A DNA stretch of 5,115 bases from positions 1-5,115 of the forward strand of contig JAISIU010000151.1 of NCBI GenBank assembly GCA_031261885.1, in the 5' to 3' direction. A program made the translations under genes and the position numbers. Shown one piece after another: positions 1 to 5,115 of the stretch (the first letter of the stretch is position 1; every line of letters starts with the position of its first letter). This DNA is from Bifidobacteriaceae bacterium. Lineage in GTDB: Bacteria > Actinomycetota > Actinomycetes > Actinomycetales > WQXJ01. The notes below the pieces were generated by a model. That model searched no databases, was not told the DNA's origin, and worked only from the letters and a program-made list of their open reading frames with translations.

Positions 1-381
1 TGGCCCACGCTCGAGGCCGTCGCGATCGACTACGCGGTGGCGGAACCGGCGGCGGCGGCCGGCCGCGTCGCCTGCCAGCCCGGGGACTTCCCGTGGGACG
101 ACGTCGGCGACTTCGAGGCCGTCAGTTCCCGGATCGAACCCGGCGCAGACGGCGTCAAGAGACTCGGGCCGGTCGGTGAGGTCGTGGCCGTGGATTCCGA
201 ACGCGTCATGGTGGCGGCCAGCGACGAGGCAGCCGGCCGGGTCGTGGCCGTGGTGGGCCTCGACGACATCTGCGTCGTGGAGACCCCGGACGCCATCCTC
301 GTGACGAGGCGCGACGTGGCGCAGCGCGTGGGCGCGGCGCCCAAGGCCCTGAAGGCCCGCGGCCTGACGGACCTGCTGTAG
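1..381 (+). CDS. manC: Mannose-1-phosphate guanylyltransferase, C-terminal part (5' end outside window)
   Basis: The gene enters from the left edge in frame 1 and ends at TAG 379-381, leaving 126 codons; the full family is usually about 360 aa or longer, so this is the last third. The enzyme makes GDP-mannose from mannose-1-phosphate and GTP in the cytoplasm, feeding mannosylated surface glycans and lipids. Seen here: IDYAVAEPA (visible residues 9-17), then PWDDVGDF (31-38), the counterpart of the family's W-x-DVG-x-(W/F) active-site loop, then VAVVGLDDICVVETPDAILV (82-101), the typical beta-strand segment with the TPDA(L/I)LV signature. The tail ends in KALKARGLTDLL, as expected of a native C terminus. 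No left-handed beta-helix or phosphomannose isomerase domain follows the final strand, so this is the short monofunctional form. A GTG at 37 lies inside the domain and is not the real start. The nucleotide-binding N terminus is not visible, so sugar specificity rests on family resemblance. Confidence 0.88.
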   Translation, partial: WPTLEAVAIDYAVAEPAAAAGRVACQPGDFPWDDVGDFEAVSSRIEPGADGVKRLGPVGEVVAVDSERVMVAASDEAAGRVVAVVGLDDICVVETPDAILVTRRDVAQRVGAAPKALKARGLTDLL

Positions 382-429
382 CCCATCCCACAGCACATCC
401 CACAGCACATCCCACAGCCCATCCCACAC
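382..429. repeat. Four tandem 12-bp direct repeats after the manC stop
   Basis: Directly after the manC TAG lie four head-to-tail 12-bp units: CCCATCCCACAG (382-393), CACATCCCACAG (394-405), CACATCCCACAG (406-417) and CCCATCCCACAC (418-429). The two middle copies are identical and the outer ones differ by one or two bases. The plus strand is C/A-rich with almost no G, which stands out against the balanced G+C of the flanking genes. The period is a multiple of three, so copy-number change would not shift a reading frame, but no reading frame here looks real. It may be a slipped-strand minisatellite or an array of protein-binding sites between two genes. No function can be assigned. Confidence 0.9.
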
Positions 430-446
430 GGCGGCCCCGGTCCCGC

Positions 447-473
447 GCTTGCCAAGCAGCGTAGGGTGAATGG
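447..473 (+). promoter_or_regulatory. Putative promoter with palindrome upstream of the amidohydrolase
   Basis: TAGGGT (462-467) fits the actinobacterial -10 consensus TANNNT and ends 6 nt before the GTG at 474, the spacing expected if transcription begins at or next to the start codon (leaderless mRNA). No convincing -35 is seen at 439-444. A perfect odd palindrome GCTTG-C-CAAGC lies at 447-457, within the spacer between the -35 and -10 positions, where a repressor could block polymerase. An alternative reading is that GGTGA (465-469) is a weak Shine-Dalgarno match, though its 4-nt spacing to the GTG is short. Confidence 0.4.
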
Positions 474-1688
474 GTGTCAGAAACGCCCGGACGCTACTCG
501 CACCTCGCCTCCAGCCTGCGCCGCGACATCCACATGGCGACCGTGGCGCTGACCCCCCAGCTCGTCGACTTCCGCCGCGAGCTGCACCGGCACCCGGAGC
601 TCGGCCGCCACGAACACGCCACCACGGACCGCCTGGCCCAGGCCCTGGAAGACGCCGGCCTCACACCCAAGCGCCTGCCCGGCACGGGCCTTACCTGTGA
701 CTTCGGCCCGGAGGACTCGGGCCGTCCGCGCGTCGCGATCCGCTCCGACATCGACGCCCTGCCGGTCCCGGAGGCCACGGGCCTGCCGTTCGCCTCGGAG
801 AACGAGGGCGTGGCCCACGCCTGCGGCCACGACGTGCACATGACGTGCGTGTTCGGCGCCGGGCTCGTGCTCAAACAGCTCGCGGACCGCGGCCAGCTGC
901 CCGCGCCCGTCCGCCTGATCTTCCAGCCGGCCGAGGAGCTGCTGCCCTCGGGCGCGCCGGACGTCATCGCGGCCGGGGCCCTCGACGGCGTGGGCCGGAT
1001 CGTCGCGATGCATTGCGACCCGCATTACGACGTCGGCCAGGTGGCGACGCGCCCCGGACCGATCACCTCAGCCTGCGACCTCATCACCGTGTACGCCTAC
1101 GGCGACGGCGGGCACACGTCGCGCCCGCACCTGACCCAGGACCTCGTGTTCGTCACGGGCCAGCTCCTGGTCCAGGTCCCGGCCGTCATCTCCCACCTGC
1201 TCGACCCCCGGGCCGGCGCGAACCTGACGTGGGGGGCGGTCCACGCGGGCGAGGCCCACAACGTGATCCCGAACTCGGCGGCGATCCGCGGCACGCTGCG
1301 CGTCCTCGACGCCCGCGCCTGGGAGCACGCCGGCGAGGTGCTGCGCGACGCGGTCGTCTCGATCGCGGAGCCGTACGGCGTCCGCACCGAGCTGGACCAC
1401 AAGCGCGGCGTCCCGCCCGTCGTCAACGACCCGGTCGTGGCGCAGATCATGAGCACCGCGGGCCGGGCCGTGCTCGGCGAGTCCGGCGTGCTCGTCGCCG
1501 AGCAATCGCTGGGCGGCGAGGATTTCGCCTGGTACCTGCACCATGTGCCGGGCGCGTTGATGCGGCTCGGCACGAGGACGCCGGGCGGCCGCACCTATGA
1601 CATCCACCAGGGCGACTTCACCGCCGACGAGCGGGCCATCCCCGTCGGCGTCGAGGTGTTCGCCGCGACCGCCGTGATGGCGGGCTGA
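474..1688 (+). CDS. M20-family amidohydrolase (M20D-like, metal-dependent)
   Basis: 404 aa, the normal length for the M20D amidohydrolase/carboxypeptidase group, which hydrolyses amide bonds of small N-acyl amino acids (hippurate, auxin conjugates, N-acetyl amino acids) in the cytoplasm; no signal peptide is seen. Motifs in order: FRRELHRHPELG (33-44), SDIDALP (91-97), ACGHDVHMT (116-124) with the Cys/His/Asp metal-site residues, FQPAEE (150-155) with the catalytic/metal glutamates, MHCDP (179-183), GGHTSRPH (212-219) opening the lid/dimerisation domain, AHNVIPNSAAIRGTLR (261-276), and SLGGEDFAWYL (345-355). The usual distal metal ligand is probably H378 in YDIHQGDF. All expected metal ligands therefore appear intact. 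GTG 474 is chosen because a TANNNT box and a weak SD lie just upstream; ATG 534 (residue 21) has no SD. A glycosyltransferase follows 12 bp downstream, suggesting co-transcription. The exact substrate cannot be read from sequence. Confidence 0.88.
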   Translation: MSETPGRYSHLASSLRRDIHMATVALTPQLVDFRRELHRHPELGRHEHATTDRLAQALEDAGLTPKRLPGTGLTCDFGPEDSGRPRVAIRSDIDALPVPEATGLPFASENEGVAHACGHDVHMTCVFGAGLVLKQLADRGQLPAPVRLIFQPAEELLPSGAPDVIAAGALDGVGRIVAMHCDPHYDVGQVATRPGPITSACDLITVYAYGDGGHTSRPHLTQDLVFVTGQLLVQVPAVISHLLDPRAGANLTWGAVHAGEAHNVIPNSAAIRGTLRVLDARAWEHAGEVLRDAVVSIAEPYGVRTELDHKRGVPPVVNDPVVAQIMSTAGRAVLGESGVLVAEQSLGGEDFAWYLHHVPGALMRLGTRTPGGRTYDIHQGDFTADERAIPVGVEVFAATAVMAG

Positions 1689-1700
1689 GCGGGGCCGGCG

Positions 1701-3035
1701 ATGACGCTTGTCGCACCCGTCCCGTGCCCGTGCCGGGGCGGACACCGCCGTGAGGGCGGCGCCGCTCCCCGCACCGCCGTCCGGACCGCCGATGCCGCAC
1801 GCCGGGCGGGCACGGTCCGCCGGGTCGCGCTCATCTCCTTCCACACCTCGCCCACCGCGGTGCCCGGGGAGGGCGACGCGGGCGGCATGAACGTGTACGT
1901 CGCGTCCGTCGCGGCCGCGCTCGCCCGGCACGGCGTCGCCGTGGACGTGTACACCAGGGACGATGGCGCGGGGCCGGCCGCCGAGCCGATCGCGCCCGGC
2001 GTCGTGGTCCGGCGGGTCCAGGCCGGCCCCCGGCGCGCGGTGCCGAAGGCGCGGCTCGCGGCGCTGGCCGGCCAGTTCGCGGCCGAGCTGGCCAAGGCGG
2101 AGCGGCCCGATGTGGTGCATTCGCACTACTGGCTGTCCGGCCTGGCGGCCCTCGGCGTGACGCGGCAGTGGGGCGTGCCGCACGTCCTGTCGTTGCACAC
2201 GGTCGCGAGCCTGAAGATCTCGCACCTGGCGCCCGGCGACGCCCCGGAGCCCCAGGAACGGCTCGAGGCGGAACGGCGGCTCGTGGCCGGTTCGGATCTC
2301 GTGGTCGCGGCCACGGAGGCGGAACGCCTCGCGATCCTCGCGGACGGGCGCGGCCGCACGGTCGAGCCCGTGGCGGAGCGCGTCATCGTGCTCCCGCCCG
2401 GCGTCGACACCCAGCGGTTCCGTCCCGGCCCCGGCCCCGAGGACGGGGATCTGCCCGCCCGCGCCGGCCGGCCGCAGGGCTACGTGCTGCAGGTGGGACG
2501 CGTCCAGCCGCTCAAGGGACAGGACCTCGCGATCCTGGCGTTGGCCAAGCTTCCGGCCGCGGCCCGGCCCGTGCTCGTGTTGACGGGCGAGCCGGCCCCG
2601 GACCACAAGGACTACGGCGCATACCTGAGGCGCCTGGTGGCGCGGCTCGGCCTGGGCCCGGATGTCGTGTTCCTCGGCGCGCGGCGGCCGGACCAGCTCG
2701 TGCGCCTGTACCGGGGCGCGCGGGCCGTGCTCATGCCGTCCCGTTCGGAGACGTACGGGCTCGTGGCCAGCGAGGCGGCGGCCTGCGGCACGCCGGTGAT
2801 CGCCTCGGCCACCACGGGCCTGCGCTATTCGGTGGAGGATGGTGTCACGGGCCTTCTCGTGGAGGGCCGCGACCCGGGCCTGTGGGCCGGTGCGCTGGCG
2901 CGCGTCATCGGTTCGCCGGAGCTGGCGCGGCGCTTGGGGCGGGCCGGCGTGGAGCGGGCCCGCCGCCTGACGTGGGACCACACGGCCGAGCGTCTGCTAG
3001 ACGCCTATCAGGCCCTGGTGCGCCCGGCGGCCTGA
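1701..3035 (+). CDS. GT4 glycosyltransferase of the MshA type (MshA or paralogue)
   Basis: 444 aa, GT-B fold, retaining GT4 family. The N-terminal Rossmann domain has ALISFHTSP (43-51), GDAGGMNVYV (58-67) and HSHYWLSG (140-147). The C-terminal donor domain has VGRVQPLKGQD (265-275; R267 and K272 would hold the donor diphosphate) and SRSETYGLVASEAAACGTPV (347-366) with the E350-x7-E358 pair. By hand alignment, K116, Y143, T167 and R187 match residues that bind inositol phosphate in Corynebacterium MshA, so a UDP-GlcNAc:inositol-3-phosphate transferase reaction (first step of mycothiol synthesis) is possible. Against strict orthology, the usual HTAHTLA-x-VKN segment reads LSLHTVASLKI (163-173). 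ATG 1701 is forced: the frame has a TGA at 1686-1688 and no other ATG or GTG before the fold begins. This leaves an Arg/Ala-rich extension of about 40 residues with a CPC pair (C9, C11). It sits 12 bp after the amidohydrolase in the same frame. Confidence 0.85.
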   Translation: MTLVAPVPCPCRGGHRREGGAAPRTAVRTADAARRAGTVRRVALISFHTSPTAVPGEGDAGGMNVYVASVAAALARHGVAVDVYTRDDGAGPAAEPIAPGVVVRRVQAGPRRAVPKARLAALAGQFAAELAKAERPDVVHSHYWLSGLAALGVTRQWGVPHVLSLHTVASLKISHLAPGDAPEPQERLEAERRLVAGSDLVVAATEAERLAILADGRGRTVEPVAERVIVLPPGVDTQRFRPGPGPEDGDLPARAGRPQGYVLQVGRVQPLKGQDLAILALAKLPAAARPVLVLTGEPAPDHKDYGAYLRRLVARLGLGPDVVFLGARRPDQLVRLYRGARAVLMPSRSETYGLVASEAAACGTPVIASATTGLRYSVEDGVTGLLVEGRDPGLWAGALARVIGSPELARRLGRAGVERARRLTWDHTAERLLDAYQALVRPAA

Positions 3036-3046
3036 CGCGCCGCTTT
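3027..3046 (+). terminator. Weak hairpin over the glycosyltransferase stop codon
   Basis: GCGGC (3027-3031), loop CTGACGC (3032-3038) and GCCGC (3039-3043) form a 5-bp all-G+C stem followed by TTT (3044-3046). The stem straddles the TGA at 3033-3035, which lies in the loop. The T run is short and the stem small, so this is a marginal intrinsic terminator for the plus-strand unit; on the minus strand no T run follows. It occupies the 13-bp gap between convergent stop codons. Confidence 0.3.
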
Positions 3047-3048
3047 GA

Positions 3049-5115
3049 CTACAGCAGGTCCTCGTCGTGGACGCCGACCTTGATCAGCTCGATTCCACCG
3101 TTCGGCAGCTGCCAGTAGTGCAACTGCCGCGCCCCCGGGGTGCCGTGCTGGATCGCGACGCGCATCGCGACGGCGCCGTCCGCCCTGGTGCGTCCCGGCG
3201 TGCCGCCGCCGGAGCTCTCGCGCAGCCGGTGCAACCGTCTGGACGACGCCTTCTCGACGACGCGCCCGGTCAGGACCTCGACAATGACGTCCACGACCTT
3301 GCCGCGGTCGACTCCTTGCAGGCGGTTCAGCGAGGCGACGAACTCCGGCCCGATCCGGTAATCGGGCAGCGGATAGTCGGCTTTCTCCTGCGGCAGCACG
3401 CGGATCGCCCAGCACACGTAGATCTCGAACCGGAGCTGCTGGTCCGCCTCGAGGAACTTGTCGGCCAGAGCGTCTTCCAAGTTCGTGGCCTTCCCGGCCG
3501 CGGCCTGCGCCTCGCGCCGGGCCGCCCGGACATCGCCCTGGGTCTCGCGCAACTTGGTGCGGAGATCCGCGACCTGGTGGTTCAGCTGGTTGACTTCCTC
3601 CGCGGCCTCCCGGGCGGTGGCCTGGAACTGGTCGCGTTCGAGCCGGGCGGCGGCGAGGTCGTCACCGGCCTTCTCGAGCCGGCCTTGCCATTTCTCGGCC
3701 GTGACACGCGCCCCGCGCTCGGCCTGGCGCAGCGCCAGCAGTTCGTTGCGCAACGCCTCTTCGCTGTCCGGCATGGCGGGAGCGGGTGGCGCGGTGCGGG
3801 CCTGGCCGCCCCGGTGGGCCCGCGCCACCAGCAGCGGGCTGGGGGCGGGCTTGTTCCCGGTGTCCGATGCCGTGCCCTCCTCGGGTGGGACGTCCGGCAG
3901 GGCCGGTTCCCCGGCGGCGGCCAGTCCAGCCGCGTCCTCGGCGGGACCGGCGGCCGGGCTCCCGGCCAGGCCGTCCCGGAATCCCCTGGCGTAGGCCTCG
4001 GCCACCGCGTCCGGCGCGGCTTCGGCCGGCGGCTCGGGGACGGCGGGTGGCGCCGCGGGCCGCACGTTCGGCTTGTAGGGCACGCCCTTCTTCTTAGCGG
4101 CCAGCGCCCCGTAGACGTCGAGCGGATTCGGCGCCCCCGGGAAGGCGGCCGCTGGCCCGGCCGCGCCGCCGTTCCCGGCCGGTGTTCCGGCATCGGACAC
4201 CCCGACTGCGGCGTGTGCCCGTCCGGACGCGTCCGAGGGCAGCGCGGTGGTGCGTTTGACCAGCTGCGGCAGCTCGATCCACGGCGGTCCGCCCGGCAGC
4301 ACGGCCGGCGCCGGCACGTGGCGGTCGTCGCGCTCGACATCGTCCATGCGCAACGCGAGCGGGTCGATGCCGATCACGCGGGCCTTCACGACCTCGCCGG
4401 GGCTGAACAGGTCGCGCAGGTCCGCGACTTCGACGTCGCCGCCCGTCACGGCCAGTGCGCCGATCGCGACGTCCTTGAGTCCGGGGAAGGCGACGACCCG
4501 CACCGTGTTGACCGACACCTGGTGGACGCGCACGAGGATGACGTCGCCCGGCCCGTAGTTCTTCAGTGCCGTCTCGGGCGGGACGAGGCTGGCCCGCACG
4601 TCGAGCCGCCGCTCCCCCGGGTCGAGCCGCCCGGTGACGCGCTGCCCGGACTTCAGCAGATTCTCGGCCGGCACCTCCGGGAGCGTGAGGTCGGGCCAGA
4701 TCGTGGCGAGCGCGCCGTCATCGAGCTGGACCAGGACACGTTGTTCCCCGGCCAGGCCGCGCACGGTGCCCGAGACCGTCGGCGCCTCCTTCGTGGTGAC
4801 GGAGGTTTTCAGCAGGCCGGCCCTGACGGCCATCGTCATCGCGTCGCTGATCAGGTGTTTGGTGGCGGATTTGCCCTGCTCGGCGTCCATCGCGAAGCGC
4901 AGCGGCGAATCGTACGGGTTGTCCTGCCAGCTCGGGTCCACGGGGTAGGCCCGGCCCGCGCCGCCGTAGACCTGGGTCTTGTCCGGCAGCGTCTTGGACA
5001 GGCCCCAGGACAGGGAGTTGGTGGGCAGCACCCACACGTCCGCGAGGTCGCCCAGCTCGGAGGCGACGGCCTGCGCGTCGATCAGGGGTTCGGTTTCGCC
5101 GGAGCGGATCGAGAT
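3049..5115 (-). CDS. Multidomain S1-like / coiled-coil / RelE-like protein, 5' partial
   Basis: The frame is open to the right edge: 688 residues are visible and the start lies outside. The GTG at 5037 is probably internal, since the 26 codons before it continue a regular alternation of hydrophobic strands. Order (visible numbering): an N-terminal module of about 110 residues with WVLPTNSLSWGL (28-39), QVYGGAGRAYPV (48-59) and SPLRFA (70-75); a first S1/OB-like stretch (about 114-178); a second, clearer S1-like one (about 190-259; GDVILVRV, then FSPGEVVKARVIGIDP); a Pro/Ala/Gly-rich, probably disordered linker (about 261-450) with a KKK patch and the peptide VAEAYARGFRDGLA; a charged coiled coil (about 450-561); and a C-terminal alpha/beta domain (about 564-688) ending in LHYWQLPNGGIELIKVGVHD. 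No signal peptide or membrane segment is seen. S1 domains bind RNA or ribosomes; the last domain resembles RelE/ParE toxins in pattern only. I recognise no named family and assign no function. It converges on the glycosyltransferase and shares no obvious pathway with it. Confidence 0.85.
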   Translation of the reverse strand: MSIRSGETEPLIDAQAVASELGDLADVWVLPTNSLSWGLSKTLPDKTQVYGGAGRAYPVDPSWQDNPYDSPLRFAMDAEQGKSATKHLISDAMTMAVRAGLLKTSVTTKEAPTVSGTVRGLAGEQRVLVQLDDGALATIWPDLTLPEVPAENLLKSGQRVTGRLDPGERRLDVRASLVPPETALKNYGPGDVILVRVHQVSVNTVRVVAFPGLKDVAIGALAVTGGDVEVADLRDLFSPGEVVKARVIGIDPLALRMDDVERDDRHVPAPAVLPGGPPWIELPQLVKRTTALPSDASGRAHAAVGVSDAGTPAGNGGAAGPAAAFPGAPNPLDVYGALAAKKKGVPYKPNVRPAAPPAVPEPPAEAAPDAVAEAYARGFRDGLAGSPAAGPAEDAAGLAAAGEPALPDVPPEEGTASDTGNKPAPSPLLVARAHRGGQARTAPPAPAMPDSEEALRNELLALRQAERGARVTAEKWQGRLEKAGDDLAAARLERDQFQATAREAAEEVNQLNHQVADLRTKLRETQGDVRAARREAQAAAGKATNLEDALADKFLEADQQLRFEIYVCWAIRVLPQEKADYPLPDYRIGPEFVASLNRLQGVDRGKVVDVIVEVLTGRVVEKASSRRLHRLRESSGGGTPGRTRADGAVAMRVAIQHGTPGARQLHYWQLPNGGIELIKVGVHDEDLL

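Noticed and set aside
382..429. CRISPR array
   Set aside because: The units are 12 bp and directly abutting, with no spacers and no cas genes.
1686..1700. Stop-codon readthrough fusing the amidohydrolase and glycosyltransferase, which share a frame
   Set aside because: Only a single TGA and four codons separate them, but there is no recognised readthrough context and an ATG follows at once; ordinary re-initiation or translational coupling explains it.
1068..2981. Very long minus-strand open frame (637 codons) opposite the amidohydrolase and glycosyltransferase
   Set aside because: Its translation is Arg/Ala/Gly/His-rich with no motif, and it lies antisense to two genes with intact catalytic signatures. 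Long antisense open frames are expected at this G+C content.
2168..3118. Alternative plus-strand frame of 316 codons inside the glycosyltransferase
   Set aside because: Low-complexity Gly/Ala/Arg/Pro translation in a shifted frame; the GT4 motifs run without interruption in the main frame.
3458..3994. Plus-strand frame of 178 codons antisense to the coiled coil and linker
   Set aside because: Ser/Ala/Arg-rich without motifs, and opposite a coding frame with clear heptads.
3582..4340. Second minus-strand frame of 252 codons within the linker region
   Set aside because: The Pro/Arg/Ser-rich translation is typical of frame-shifted G+C-rich linker DNA; the main frame continues on both sides and gives the S1-like and coiled-coil domains.
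4976..5037. GTG at 5037 as the true start of the minus-strand gene
   Set aside because: The frame stays open through 5115, and the preceding 26 codons encode a strand-helix-strand pattern that continues into the module; starting there would cut a beta strand.
1..5115. tRNA, rRNA, insertion sequence or attachment site
   Set aside because: No tRNA-like cloverleaf, transposase motif, terminal inverted repeats or integrase was seen on either strand.

Overview
The window is very G+C-rich DNA with strong third-position G/C bias, tightly packed genes and a GTG start. Together with a GDP-mannose pyrophosphorylase and an MshA-type glycosyltransferase, this points to an actinobacterium, most likely of the Micrococcales or a related order. 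The genus cannot be fixed from the sequence.

Layout. The left edge holds the 3' third of a mannose-1-phosphate guanylyltransferase gene (1-381, +). A 92-bp gap follows, with four 12-bp tandem repeats placed directly after its stop codon. The gap also holds a short perfect palindrome and a TANNNT box just upstream of a GTG start, which suggests a promoter with a leaderless or near-leaderless message. Next come an M20-family amidohydrolase (474-1688, +) and, 12 bp further on, a GT4 glycosyltransferase of the MshA type (1701-3035, +); these two look like one transcription unit. A long minus-strand gene (3049-5115) converges on them with only 13 bp between stop codons. Its 5' end lies beyond the right edge. 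No stretch longer than about 300 bases lacks a gene.

How the genes may work together. The guanylyltransferase supplies GDP-mannose for surface glycans. The glycosyltransferase keeps the sugar-nucleotide and apparent inositol-phosphate binding residues of MshA, the first enzyme of mycothiol synthesis, but differs from orthodox MshA in several motifs and may be a paralogue. The adjacent M20 hydrolase could remove acyl groups from small N-acyl amino acids, including mercapturate-type products of mycothiol detoxification; that link is inference.

The most unusual item is the minus-strand gene. It encodes a mosaic protein with a conserved-looking N-terminal module (VYGGAGRAYPV motif), two S1/OB-like domains, a long Pro/Ala/Gly-rich linker, a coiled coil, and a C-terminal alpha/beta domain whose pattern resembles the RelE/ParE toxin fold. 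I do not recognise it as a named family. It is the best candidate for an undescribed RNA- or ribosome-directed system.
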